From assembly GCA_002401685.1 (NCBI GenBank), contig NVTU01000041.1, positions 19,096 through 83,095 of the forward strand: a stretch of DNA of 64,000 nt, written 5' to 3'. Every line of letters begins with the position of its first letter. The first letter of the stretch is position 1. A program made the translations under genes and the position numbers. The notes under the pieces are model-generated. The model was not told the origin of the DNA. It saw only the letters and a list, made by a program, of their open reading frames with translations, and made no database searches. The stretch comes from Kordiimonadales bacterium (GTDB lineage Bacteria; Pseudomonadota; Alphaproteobacteria; Sphingomonadales; Kordiimonadaceae). Shown here one piece after another: positions 28,187 to 38,253 of this stretch.

Positions 28187-30732
28187 TCACCCGGAACGCC
28201 TCAACGCCAGTTGCGTTAAAACTGGCCCTGCGGGAGCTGCGTGGCGGCCTCGGCGGGTTTAAAATATTTATGGCTTGTTTGATCCTCGGTGTTTCTGCCA
28301 TCGCGTCGATTGGGTCTTTGACCCGCGCGATACAGGACGGCATGGAGCGCGAAGGCCAATCAATCCTCGGCGGTGATCTTGAGATTAGCGCCAGCCAAAT
28401 TAAAGCGGGTCCTGAGCTTATAACCTGGGCTAAAGAGCAGGGTGAGCTTTCACAAACTGCGCGCTTCAGGACGATGGGGCTGGTTTCAGACGAAAGCCAA
28501 AAAGACGGACCACGCTCAACGCTTGTAGAAATGCGCGCTGTTGACAATAGCTATCCGCTCTACGGCGACTTTAAAACATCACCAGCGCTTGAGACCGCAG
28601 ACTTGTTCGCTAAACGCGGCGATCTTTGGGGTGCTGCAGTCGAACCAGCGCTTGCCACCAAGCTTGATATCGCCATAGGTGATGTTCTTAAGTTCGGGGC
28701 GGTGAAAGCTGAGATCCGCGCCTTCGTTGAGAATGAACCCGATAAAGCCAACCTGGGTTTCCAGCTTGGCCCCTCGGTTTTCATCCATTATGACGCGCTT
28801 GAAGAAACCGGCCTTGTAACGACGGGGTCTTTGATCAACTTCGTATACCGCATAAAATTACCGGAAGACGGCGATATTCAAGCCGCCCGTGATGACCTGA
28901 AAGAGGTTTTCCCAGACGCCACATGGCGTGTACGGGACCGTAACACCTCCGCCCCAGGCCTTCGCGCTTTCATCGAGCAGATGGGTATTTTCCTAACGCT
29001 TGTTGGCGTATCAGCGCTTGTAGTTGGCGGTGTGGGTGTTGGCAACGCGGTCAAGGGTTATATGGACCGCAAAACCAAAACCATTGCCACTTTGAAAATT
29101 CTTGGCGCGCAAGGCGGCACGGTTTTCGCGGTTTATTTCTTCCAGATCTTGCTGATCGGCTTTGTTGCCATTCTAATCGGTACCGGGATTGGTGCACTGC
29201 TGCCAACGGTATTGGGTGCATTTCTACCAGACTCGCTTCCTGTCAGCCCTGACGGCGGCGTCTACCCCGTAGCGCTCGCACTGGCAGCAGTTTACGGCTT
29301 TATGATCACCATTGCTTTCACCGTATGGCCGCTGGGCAAGGCCCGCGACATGCCGGCTGTGCACCTCTTCCGCTCAGTGGTTGCCAACGACAAGAAACGC
29401 CTGCGGTTTGTCTATTTGGCTGCTATCTTCGGCGCTACGTCTGTTGTGGTATTGCTGGCCGTTGGCCTGTCTGATAACCGCATATTGGCGGCAGGCTTTA
29501 TGGCTGGGTCTGGCGTAACGCTCGGCATCCTTAGGCTGACAAGCTGGTTGATTGAGCGCGGGGCGGCAAAAGCACCGCGGCCAAGAAACCCGCTGGCACG
29601 GATGGCTGTTGCCAATCTGCATAGGCCGGGCGCAGCCACTGGTGCTGTCGTGATTTCCCTTGGTCTTGGGCTAACACTTTTTGCTGGCCTTGCGCTGATT
29701 GAAGGCAACTTGGGCAAACAGCTCAATGATAATGTGCCAACTGAAGCGCCGATCAACTTCATTGTTGATATTCAGCGGCATCAGCTTGAGGATTTCACGC
29801 GTGAGATCAGGGCCCTTCCCGGTGTCGAAGAGCTTGAAGTTATTCCAAGCCTTCGAGGCCGTGTACTGAAGCTGAAAGGTGTCGCTGCTCAAGATGCTGA
29901 GGTGGCTCAGGAGGTTCGCTGGATACTGCGCGGTGACCGCGGGCTAACCTATGTGCAGGACCTGAATGAAGGCAGCAAGGTTGTCGACGGCACTTGGTGG
30001 GATGCAGATTACGCAGGCCCGCCTGAAGTGAGCATTGGCAAAGATATTGCCACCGGGCTTGGCCTGGAACTCGGTGATACCATCACTGTAGCAGTGTTGG
30101 GCCGAGAGATCACAGCAACGCTTCGGTCAACTCGTGAGATCGAATGGGGCACGTTTGGCTTCAACTTTGCGATCATGTTTGACCCCAACACACTGAAAAA
30201 CGCGCCGCATACGTTCATGGCGACGCTGCGCGGGGACGATGAAGCCGAATTGGGCGCTGCCCGCCTGATGGCTTCTAAATTCCCGAACATCACAGCGATT
30301 GGTATTAAGGACGCTCTGCAAAGCGTGCAGAATATGGTCGACCAGATCGGCACTGCCGTACGCGCAACGGCGGCGGTTTCGATTATCGCTGGTATATTGG
30401 TACTGGCGGGGGCGATTGCTGCAGGCTTCCAGCAGCGCGTATATGAAAGCGTGATCCTCAAAGTTGTCGGGGCCGTGCGGTCGCAAATCCTAAAATCCTA
30501 CATGATGGAATATGCGATGATCGGACTGATCACGGCAATGATTGCCGTGGGGCTTGGTAGCCTTGTCGGCTATCTGGTGGTGGCACAGTTGATGAACCTT
30601 GAGTTCACCTTCCTGCCCATACCGATATTTGGCACGGTGTTGGTAAGTTTGCTAGTGACAATGCTGTTCGGCATAGCGTCCAGCATCAAGGCGCTATCCA
30701 TTAAACCAAACGAGGTTTTGCGGACCGAATAG
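28183..30732 (+). CDS. FtsX-like ABC transporter permease (YbbP-like)
   Basis: Overlaps the ATPase by ATGA at 28183; 'LALRELRGGLGGFKIFMACLILGVSAIASIGSLTRAI' plus two FtsX-like TM blocks. ORF track start (28078) is in the upstream gene. Confidence 0.93.
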   Translation: MITRNASTPVALKLALRELRGGLGGFKIFMACLILGVSAIASIGSLTRAIQDGMEREGQSILGGDLEISASQIKAGPELITWAKEQGELSQTARFRTMGLVSDESQKDGPRSTLVEMRAVDNSYPLYGDFKTSPALETADLFAKRGDLWGAAVEPALATKLDIAIGDVLKFGAVKAEIRAFVENEPDKANLGFQLGPSVFIHYDALEETGLVTTGSLINFVYRIKLPEDGDIQAARDDLKEVFPDATWRVRDRNTSAPGLRAFIEQMGIFLTLVGVSALVVGGVGVGNAVKGYMDRKTKTIATLKILGAQGGTVFAVYFFQILLIGFVAILIGTGIGALLPTVLGAFLPDSLPVSPDGGVYPVALALAAVYGFMITIAFTVWPLGKARDMPAVHLFRSVVANDKKRLRFVYLAAIFGATSVVVLLAVGLSDNRILAAGFMAGSGVTLGILRLTSWLIERGAAKAPRPRNPLARMAVANLHRPGAATGAVVISLGLGLTLFAGLALIEGNLGKQLNDNVPTEAPINFIVDIQRHQLEDFTREIRALPGVEELEVIPSLRGRVLKLKGVAAQDAEVAQEVRWILRGDRGLTYVQDLNEGSKVVDGTWWDADYAGPPEVSIGKDIATGLGLELGDTITVAVLGREITATLRSTREIEWGTFGFNFAIMFDPNTLKNAPHTFMATLRGDDEAELGAARLMASKFPNITAIGIKDALQSVQNMVDQIGTAVRATAAVSIIAGILVLAGAIAAGFQQRVYESVILKVVGAVRSQILKSYMMEYAMIGLITAMIAVGLGSLVGYLVVAQLMNLEFTFLPIPIFGTVLVSLLVTMLFGIASSIKALSIKPNEVLRTE

Positions 30733-30758
30733 AAAGGTTCAGAAAATCACAAAAAGCG

Positions 30759-30782
30759 GAAGGCGGTTGCAAGGCCGCCTTC
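30759..30782. other. intergenic stem-loop GAAGGCGG-N8-CCGCCTTC
   Basis: Perfect 8-bp inverted repeat between the ABC permease and the Bax inhibitor gene; no U-tract. Confidence 0.6.
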
Positions 30783-30818
30783 AAACGCCCATATTAGTGG
30801 GTAACTAACTATAACCCC

Positions 30819-31559
30819 ATGGGGAGTTTTAAAGTGGAACGTTACAATACTTCATACAGCGCAGGTACTGCTGCTCAGAGCGCTGAATACGATGAAGGCC
30901 TGCGCAAATATATGCTCAAGGTCTATAACTATATGTCTTCGGGCGTGTTACTGACCGGCATTATTGCCATGGTCGTGGCCAACCAATTAGTGTCCAACGA
31001 GGCTTTCGCTCAAGCTCTATTTGGTGGCCCACAGCGATATTTGGTCATGTTTGCACCTTTTGCCTTTGTTTTGGTGATGAGCTTTGGCGCTCACAAATTG
31101 AAGGCAAGCACCTTACAGGCGTTATTTTGGGCCTATGCCGCTACAATGGGGCTTTCGCTTTCAGTGATATTACTCGCCTATACCGGCGAAAGCGTAGCGC
31201 GTACTTTCTTCGTAACGGCTGCGGCCTTCGGTGGCCTTAGCCTCTTTGGCTACACTACCAAGAAAAGCCTCTCGGGCATGGGTACATTCCTGATGATGGG
31301 CTTGTTTGGCCTCATTATCGCGAGCGTCGTGAATATGTTCATGGGCTCAGGCATGCTTGATTTCGTGATCTCAGTAGGCGGCGTCCTTATTTTCGCTGGC
31401 CTAACTGCATACGATACTCAGCGCATCAAAGAGAGCTATGCTATGATGGCGTCAGGCGAGGCTGTGTCCAAGGGTGCCATTATGGGCGCGCTTAACCTGT
31501 ACCTCGACTTCGTAAACCTGTTCCTGTTCCTGCTCCGCTTTATGGGCAGCCGCGAGTAA
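30819..31559 (+). CDS. Bax inhibitor-1/YccA family protein
   Basis: 'LRKYMLKVYNYMSSGVLLTGIIAMVVANQ', 'GLTAYDTQRIKESY', 'LNLYLDFVNLFLFLLRFMGSRE'. Confidence 0.96.
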   Translation: MGSFKVERYNTSYSAGTAAQSAEYDEGLRKYMLKVYNYMSSGVLLTGIIAMVVANQLVSNEAFAQALFGGPQRYLVMFAPFAFVLVMSFGAHKLKASTLQALFWAYAATMGLSLSVILLAYTGESVARTFFVTAAAFGGLSLFGYTTKKSLSGMGTFLMMGLFGLIIASVVNMFMGSGMLDFVISVGGVLIFAGLTAYDTQRIKESYAMMASGEAVSKGAIMGALNLYLDFVNLFLFLLRFMGSRE

Positions 31560-31579
31560 CAGAGGCTCGACTAATTTTC

Positions 31580-31614
31580 AAAAAGCCCTGCCGGAAACGG
31601 CGGGGCTTTTTTTT
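31580..31614 (+). terminator. rho-independent terminator
   Basis: AAAAGCCCTGCCG-GAAA-CGGCGGGGCTTTT followed by T-run. Confidence 0.93.
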
Positions 31615-31716
31615 GTGCTCTATCCCATAAAAAAGCGGCCAACCGCAGCCTCGTCACCACACTGACTTTAAGTCTACACTGAATTGTTACTTGTAGTTTT
31701 ACTACTTTAGATACAG

Positions 31717-31733
31717 TAGTTATAGTATAACTA
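31717..31733. promoter_or_regulatory. perfect inverted repeat TAGTTATA-G-TATAACTA upstream of DUF547-like gene 1
   Basis: Direct reading; 22 bp upstream of ATG 31756. Confidence 0.5.
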
Positions 31734-31755
31734 TTCGTGATGATTGGGGAACTTA

Positions 31756-32919
31756 ATGAAAATGTCTTTGGAAAAGCTCAAAGCGCCAGCGGTTCTAGCC
31801 CTTGTAGTCGTGTCAATTACAAGCCTTGCCCAAGCGAAAGACTGGCAACCAGTGGAGTTGCCGACGAAAGCCCGCATAGCAGCCTTAGCACCAATAGATT
31901 ACGGGCCGTGGGACAACGTGCTGGGCAGTTCGGTTCTAACCCTTGGGCGGTCAACGCATATCGCTGCCTCCCCTAGTCAGAACGATACGGCAACGCTGAT
32001 CAAACTGGGTAATACCAGTAAGTCGCGCTTTGAAGGCAACCGGATCGCACTGCACAAATTTAAAAAACAACACAAGCGCATTATCGCAAACATTCGCGAC
32101 GACCTTCTGGCGTTACCTGATAAAGTCAATTTTTCCACGCTAAGCCCAACTCAACAGTTGGCATACTGGTTCAACCTGCATAACAGCATTGTATTATCCA
32201 AGGTTACGTCGGTTTACCCAACAACCAAAATCGGACGGTATTTCTCAGCTGAAAAAGAAAACTCCTTTTTCTACGCTCGTGATTTCCGTTGGCAGGACAA
32301 GCAGATTTCACTTGCTGACATTCAGCACCATGTATTGAAAAACTGGAAGAACCCGATTGTTATTTATGGCTTTTATTTAGGTGCCATTGGCACGCCCAAT
32401 ATTCAGCAGTTCGCCTACACCGGTGCAAACGTTCGCGATCTGCTGTTGGAAAGCGCAGAGGACTTCGTCAACAGCGTGCGCGGCACCCGTGTTCCCCGCA
32501 AAGGAAAGCTTAGGGTTTCTTCCTATTATAAATCCGTAGCCCTCGCCTTCCCAGACTTCAAAACAGACCTGTTGAAACACATTAGACAATTTTCCACTGG
32601 CCGCCTGCGAGCCCGTATGGATACAGTGACAGGCCTTAAAGTAAATATTTCTGATTGGCATATTGCAGACCTTTTTAATGGCCGCCACACAAAGGCGGGG
32701 CAGATTTATGCACCTAAGAACTCTATGTTCGCCCCTGGGGACCCTAGAAGCCCTGACAATCAATCTCGGCTTCTACGCCAAGTGGACTTGCTGCTTAAAG
32801 AACGCAAAAAACGTATCCCGAACCAGACACCGATCGTAAGTGTCGATGAGATTGTCACGGATCAAAAAAAGACTGAAAAAAAAGCACCAAAGGATACGAA
32901 AAAAGGCAAAAAAAGATAA
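31756..32919 (+). CDS. DUF547-like secreted protein, paralog 1
   Basis: Signal peptide; 'QLAYWFNLHNSIVLSK', 'ISLADIQHHVLKNWKNPIVIYGFYLGAIGTPNI', 'SDWHIADLFNG'; homologous by eye to the next two genes. Confidence 0.82.
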   Translation: MKMSLEKLKAPAVLALVVVSITSLAQAKDWQPVELPTKARIAALAPIDYGPWDNVLGSSVLTLGRSTHIAASPSQNDTATLIKLGNTSKSRFEGNRIALHKFKKQHKRIIANIRDDLLALPDKVNFSTLSPTQQLAYWFNLHNSIVLSKVTSVYPTTKIGRYFSAEKENSFFYARDFRWQDKQISLADIQHHVLKNWKNPIVIYGFYLGAIGTPNIQQFAYTGANVRDLLLESAEDFVNSVRGTRVPRKGKLRVSSYYKSVALAFPDFKTDLLKHIRQFSTGRLRARMDTVTGLKVNISDWHIADLFNGRHTKAGQIYAPKNSMFAPGDPRSPDNQSRLLRQVDLLLKERKKRIPNQTPIVSVDEIVTDQKKTEKKAPKDTKKGKKR

Positions 32920-33209
32920 GAAATAGAGAGTTTTACTTCCTCCACACCAATTTTAATCCTTTGGAGGCTATTGTAGGTTTAGATATAAAGCTTATATATT
33001 AAGAGCATCCAATGGCGGTGCTCATACAATTTTATAACTAAAGGAGTAGCCAGCCCAGCCAAGCGTGCAGAAACAGCGGTGAACTGCACAGCTACTAAAC
33101 CTAGGCTCAATTGACCGTGAACACGATACCGTGTTGAATAGAACCATAAAAACAAGCGGCTAAATAATAGCCACTATAAAAAAAACGACGACAACGAGAT
33201 AGAAAACAG

Positions 33210-34304
33210 GTGTTCCTCATGCTAAAAATTATTGGTATTGCATTGCTGTGCGCAACAAGCGTCGCAGCAACAAGCTCAACTATATCTGCCGCAGATTATG
33301 ATTATCAGAACCTGCCTACAGAATTTGACGCTAAATCCAAATACAGACTCAATTACGATGACCTGAACAATGTCCTAAGCGGCTCTGTTCTGGTGATGGG
33401 CCAATCATCCCACATGCGCGCACCGAAGCCGAAAGTGGCTACGGGCTCGAGCATCCAGCTTGGTAATACATTACCAACCCGCCTTGAAGGCAACCGGGTG
33501 ATGCTGCATGCTTTTGACGCAGAGCGCAAAGACATATTGAACCAAATCCGCGACAACTTGCTGAACCTGCCAAATCAGTTGCCAATTGAAAAATTAAAGC
33601 GCAGAGAGCAGCTTGCTTACTGGTTAAATCTTCACAACAGCATTGTGCTAGCCAAGATCGCCGACCTCTACCCTGTTACATTGATCAAAAAAGTATTTGC
33701 GGCGGAGCGAAGTGATGCATTCATTTACGACCGCGAGTTCCTGCTTGGTGATCAGCTTATATCGCTTGCTGATATTCAGAACCATGTAACGCAAAACTGG
33801 GATGAGCCAACTGTAATTTATGGCTTTTACCTCGCTGCTGTTGGCACGCCAAACATTCGTGATACCGCCTTTACCGGAAAAACGGTCTATGCCGATTTAA
33901 AAGATAACGCTGCTGATTTTGTTAATAGCGTTCGCGGCACTCAGATCTGGGGTAAAACCAAACTCCGCGTCTCTACATATTACGCCAATTTCGACAGGCA
34001 GTTCCCTAACTTTGACGAAGATATTCTGGCTCATGTCAAGCAATATGCGGACGGAAAATTTAAGCGCCGCCTTAAGAAGGTAAAGTCTGTCACTGCAGAT
34101 GTATCTGACTGGCATATTGCCGATATCTACAACGGCAAAACCGCGAAAGGTGCAACAACATTCGCGGCCACAGCTACAGACGGAAACGGCCGCAGGATCA
34201 GAACCGGCCAGCCATCTCACGTTACCGATCTTCTGCGGGAGCGTATGCGCCGGATTGCGAAGCAGAAAGCCGTCACAGGCGTTGAAAGCGTGAAAGCACG
34301 GTAA
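33210..34304 (+). CDS. DUF547-like secreted protein, paralog 2
   Basis: 'QLAYWLNLHNSIVLAK', 'ISLADIQNHVTQNWDEPTVIYGFYLAAVGTPNI', 'SDWHIADIYNG'; signal peptide. Confidence 0.85.
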   Translation: MFLMLKIIGIALLCATSVAATSSTISAADYDYQNLPTEFDAKSKYRLNYDDLNNVLSGSVLVMGQSSHMRAPKPKVATGSSIQLGNTLPTRLEGNRVMLHAFDAERKDILNQIRDNLLNLPNQLPIEKLKRREQLAYWLNLHNSIVLAKIADLYPVTLIKKVFAAERSDAFIYDREFLLGDQLISLADIQNHVTQNWDEPTVIYGFYLAAVGTPNIRDTAFTGKTVYADLKDNAADFVNSVRGTQIWGKTKLRVSTYYANFDRQFPNFDEDILAHVKQYADGKFKRRLKKVKSVTADVSDWHIADIYNGKTAKGATTFAATATDGNGRRIRTGQPSHVTDLLRERMRRIAKQKAVTGVESVKAR

Positions 34305-34385
34305 CCTTCTACGGGCGCTGTCTTTCAAATGCCTATTGCGTGTTAGGCTCAAAGAGCTAGCACGCAGCGTTTCAACTATACGTCC

Positions 34386-34412
34386 AAAAACCCAGCTCAT
34401 AGCTGGGTTTTT
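34386..34412 (+). terminator. rho-independent terminator
   Basis: AAAAACCCAGCT-CAT-AGCTGGGTTTTT. Confidence 0.9.
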
Positions 34413-34626
34413 TAGTTGAGCTGCCGCAGGCGTAATATTGGCACGGCTTATTTCAGCGGAAAAGGCTGGCAATGTCGGCATATCTCGCAAGGATAAAATA
34501 CCAGGCCCGCTGGTCCCCGTGGGCATTCTGCAGCCGTCAGCCTAGCCTATCTGATTGTGCTAGGCGGCTCGCGAAATTTTTACTAAGGAACGACCCCAAA
34601 GCTTGTTAAGGTCCCGTTAACATAGC

Positions 34627-34661
34627 CAAGTGCTTGATGGCCTGATTATCAAGTACACTTG
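34627..34661. promoter_or_regulatory. imperfect inverted repeat CAAGTG--CTTGAT-N9-ATCAAGTACACTTG upstream of DUF547-like gene 3
   Basis: Direct reading of 34621-34662; 20 bp upstream of ATG 34682. Confidence 0.4.
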
Positions 34662-34681
34662 AAAACACTTCTGGGGATGCA

Positions 34682-35788
34682 ATGAAATATACTTTTAAGC
34701 TGGCAATAATTTCAGTGCTATTCGCGGTTTACAGCGCACCGTTTTCTGTGGCCGTTGACAGCCAAGAGAATTTTCTCCCGTTCGACCCTGATCCCTATTC
34801 AACCAAGCGCATTAAATACACCACGTTGAACGACATTCTATCAGGATCTGTTCTAAAAGTAGGGGCTTCCACTCATCGTCGCCCGCCCCCGCTGCGCACA
34901 GAAAGTGCTTCTTTGGTCCAGCTCGGCAACCCCCGGCCTTCACGCCTTGAGGGGAACCGAGTGCGGCTTCATGAATACAAGAGCCACCACAAGCAAACAG
35001 TTTATGATGTGCGAGATGCCTTGTTAGCCCTGGGCGACAAATTGGCCATCGAAAATTACAACAAACGCGAACAGCTTGCTTATTGGCTGAACCTGCACAA
35101 CAGCATTGTTTTTGCCAAGATCCTCGAGATCTATCCCGTTACCAATATACGGCGCATGTTCTCAGCGGAAAAGGATAACTCCTTCTTCCATTCGCGCGAG
35201 TTTTCATGGCGCGGCACGGCAATATCTCTTTCCGATATCCAAAACCATGTAATGGATAATTGGGAGAGCCCCCTGGTTATATATGGTTTCTACCTAGGCG
35301 CAGTCGGCACCCCCAACATTCGAGACCGGGCCTATACGGGAGCTTCCATCTATAAGACCCTAACGTCCAATGCCGTTGACTTTGTAAACAGTGTGCGCGG
35401 AACATTCATTTGGGGCCAAGGGAACAATAAGGTTCATGTTTCAACTTATTACCGCAACTTTGCACGGATGTTCCCCAACTTTAACGAAGACCTTTTAGCG
35501 CATATACGGCAATTGGCTAAGCCGGCTCATAAAGTTCGGTTGGAATCGGTCGAGGTTGTAGATGCTGACATTTCTGATTGGCATATCGCTGATATTTATA
35601 ACGGCCGGGCCCGAACTGCGGGTCAGATATACCCCTCAAATGATCCGTTTGGCTTCCCACGGCATGTGAGAGAGCTTTTTCATGAGATCATTCTCAGGCG
35701 ATTGCGCCGCGGGGAAGTTTCGATTGAAGAGCTCAGAAACTCAACCAAGAGCATCGACGATATTCTCGATGATATTGATAGCAAGTAG
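34682..35788 (+). CDS. DUF547-like secreted protein, paralog 3
   Basis: 'QLAYWLNLHNSIVFAK', 'ISLSDIQNHVMDNWESPLVIYGFYLGAVGTPNI', 'SDWHIADIYNG'; signal peptide. Confidence 0.85.
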   Translation: MKYTFKLAIISVLFAVYSAPFSVAVDSQENFLPFDPDPYSTKRIKYTTLNDILSGSVLKVGASTHRRPPPLRTESASLVQLGNPRPSRLEGNRVRLHEYKSHHKQTVYDVRDALLALGDKLAIENYNKREQLAYWLNLHNSIVFAKILEIYPVTNIRRMFSAEKDNSFFHSREFSWRGTAISLSDIQNHVMDNWESPLVIYGFYLGAVGTPNIRDRAYTGASIYKTLTSNAVDFVNSVRGTFIWGQGNNKVHVSTYYRNFARMFPNFNEDLLAHIRQLAKPAHKVRLESVEVVDADISDWHIADIYNGRARTAGQIYPSNDPFGFPRHVRELFHEIILRRLRRGEVSIEELRNSTKSIDDILDDIDSK

Positions 35789-35809
35789 GGGCCAACAGGC
35801 CCCCAACAG

Positions 35810-37072
35810 TTACTTGCCGCCAAGCACCTCAAAGATCGCCCGCGTTAATACGCGAAGGTCTTCGGGCGTGATTATCAAAGGCGGTGTCAGGTAAATAATA
35901 TCAAGAAACGGGCGTATCCATACGCCCTTTTCAACGAACAGAGGCTTCAGCGCATCAAGCTTCGCCGCATCATGCAGTTGCACAACCCCAATTGCGCCCT
36001 GAACACGGACTTCCTTTACACAATCGAACGAGCGGCAAGCGCCGAGCTCGCTCTCCATCTGCGCCGCAATCGCGGAGACTTTTGCCTCGTAATCCTCGGC
36101 TTCAAACAGATCAAGCGACGCATTCGCAGCCGCACAGCCAAGGGCGTGCCCCATATAGGTGGGGCCGTGCATGAAGGCCTTGTCCGGGTCTTCATCGTAA
36201 AAGGCATCAAATATCTTGTCGCGCGCCACGCAAACACTGAGCGGCGACACGCCGCCCGACAATGCTTTTGACAGCGTTATCATATCCGGCACAATACCCG
36301 CTTGGTCGATCGCAAACCGGCTGCCCGTGCGGTAAAATCCGGTGAAAATTTCGTCGACAATGAACAGCACATCGGCTTCGTCGCAAGCTTCCCTGATCCA
36401 CCGCAGGGTTTCTGGCTTGTGGAAGATCATCCCGCAGGCGCCTTGCACCAGCGGTTCGGTGATAACTGCCGCCACCGTATGGGCATTCTCTTTCAGGAAA
36501 GCTTTAAACTCGGTCGCTTCGGCTTCCGTACGCGGCAGGTCGGTCAGCAGGTTTTTATCAACCACATCTGAGAACTTGCTGTGCATGCCGTCTTCTGGGT
36601 CACCCACGGCCATCGCACCGAACGTATCGCCGTGATAGGTATCGCGGAAATGCACAAACTTGCTGCGTGTCTCGCCCTTGTTCATATAATATTGCACGGC
36701 CATTTTCATGGCGATCTCAACCGATACTGAACCCGATTCCGCAAAGAATGATTTATTCAGATCACCCGGCAACAGGCCCGCCAAGCGTGTTGCCAGTTCA
36801 AGCGCAGGCTCGTTCACAAGGCCACCAAACATCGAATGCGGCATCACCTCGATCTGGGTTTTCATCGCTTCCATAATATGCGGGTGGTTATAGCCGTGCA
36901 CCGCAGCCCACCAGCTTGAAATGCCGTCGATCAGTTCGGTACCGTCAGCCAAGCGCAAGCGCACGCCCTCAGTGGCGATCACCGGCTGAGGGTCTTTCAT
37001 GGTTTTCATTTGGGTATAGGGCAGCCAGATGTGCTCCATGCCCTTGGTATACCAATCGGAATTCATTTTCAT
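35810..37072 (-). CDS. bioA: adenosylmethionine-8-amino-7-oxononanoate aminotransferase
   Basis: 'GMEHIWLPYTQMKT', 'LIDGISSWWAAVHGYNHPHI', 'FIVDEIFTGFYRTG', 'SKALSGGVSPLSV'. Confidence 0.97.
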   Translation of the reverse strand: MKMNSDWYTKGMEHIWLPYTQMKTMKDPQPVIATEGVRLRLADGTELIDGISSWWAAVHGYNHPHIMEAMKTQIEVMPHSMFGGLVNEPALELATRLAGLLPGDLNKSFFAESGSVSVEIAMKMAVQYYMNKGETRSKFVHFRDTYHGDTFGAMAVGDPEDGMHSKFSDVVDKNLLTDLPRTEAEATEFKAFLKENAHTVAAVITEPLVQGACGMIFHKPETLRWIREACDEADVLFIVDEIFTGFYRTGSRFAIDQAGIVPDMITLSKALSGGVSPLSVCVARDKIFDAFYDEDPDKAFMHGPTYMGHALGCAAANASLDLFEAEDYEAKVSAIAAQMESELGACRSFDCVKEVRVQGAIGVVQLHDAAKLDALKPLFVEKGVWIRPFLDIIYLTPPLIITPEDLRVLTRAIFEVLGGK

Positions 37073-37076
37073 CGGA

Positions 37077-38090
37077 TTAAGCCGGTGTAAGGCCAAGCTT
37101 ATCAAACAGCGCCATGTCCTTATTGTTTTTAGGGTTAGGCGTGGTCAGCAACATTTCGCCGTAGAAAATGCTGCTGGCCCCTGCAAGGAAACATAGCGAC
37201 TGCAGTTCTTCTGACATTTCCTGACGCCCAGCAGACAAACGAACCTCGGCCTGCGGCATCATGATGCGCGCGGCTGCGATGGTGCGGACAAATTCAAACG
37301 GATCAAGTTTTTCAACATTTTCAAGCGGCGTACCCGGTACGGCCACCAGCATGTTAATCGGTACACTCTGTGGGTGCTCAGGCAGGTTTGCCAGCGTTTG
37401 CAGCATGCCAACACGGTCACTGCGCTCTTCGCCCATGCCAACAATGCCGCCAGAGCAAACATTGATGCCCGCGCCGCGTACCCGTGCGAGCGTATCAAGC
37501 CTGTCCCGATAAGTTCGGGTAGTGATGATCTTCTTGTAATATTCTTCCGAGGTATCAACGTTATGATTATAGTAATCGAGCCCAGCATCCGCCAAACGGG
37601 CAGTCTGGCTGTCCGATAGCATTCCAAGGGTCATGCATGTCTCTAACCCTAGGTCTTTCACGCCTTCAACCATGGCCGTTAGCACATCCATGTCGCGGTC
37701 CTTGGGGCTGGTCCAGCCTGCGCCCATACAGTAGCGCGAGGCACCGCCTTCTTTGGCTTTTTTTGCCGCATCGACAACGCGTCGCACTTCCATCAGCTTG
37801 GTCGCGTCGAGCCCCGTGCCTTCTTTGTAGGTTGCGGCCTGCGCGCAGTAACCACAGTCTTCAGCACAGCCACCGGTTTTAATCGAGATCAACTGAGAAA
37901 GCTGAACCTTGTTCGGGTCATGGAAAATCCGGTGCACGGTTTGCGCCTCAAACACCAAATCCATAAAAGGCTTTTCGTAGAGTGCCGTAACTTCAGCCCG
38001 TGTCCAATCGTGGCGCATCTCTGAAGCGCTTATTTCCGTAACGGAAGGCAAAACTGTATCAGGTGTGGAAATTTTTGTTGGGGCATTCAT
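37077..38090 (-). CDS. bioB: biotin synthase
   Basis: Radical SAM '[20 protein letters not shown]', '[17 protein letters not shown]', '[11 protein letters not shown]', '[12 protein letters not shown]'; start trimmed to MNAPTKIS at 38090. Confidence 0.98.
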   Translation of the reverse strand: MNAPTKISTPDTVLPSVTEISASEMRHDWTRAEVTALYEKPFMDLVFEAQTVHRIFHDPNKVQLSQLISIKTGGCAEDCGYCAQAATYKEGTGLDATKLMEVRRVVDAAKKAKEGGASRYCMGAGWTSPKDRDMDVLTAMVEGVKDLGLETCMTLGMLSDSQTARLADAGLDYYNHNVDTSEEYYKKIITTRTYRDRLDTLARVRGAGINVCSGGIVGMGEERSDRVGMLQTLANLPEHPQSVPINMLVAVPGTPLENVEKLDPFEFVRTIAAARIMMPQAEVRLSAGRQEMSEELQSLCFLAGASSIFYGEMLLTTPNPKNNKDMALFDKLGLTPA

Positions 38091-38253
38091 GGTGCACTGC
38101 ACTCCCTTAGAGGCTAGCCGGGCTTTAGGCACGGCTCCTTCCTCGCTCGTTTCTCTGCAAAATTGTGTTCCAGCGGCCAAAAGTCAAGTGAAAACCCCAA
38201 CTCTCGAACACATCTGGTTGACGAAGGCTTTTAGAAGACCTATCTGACGAGAC

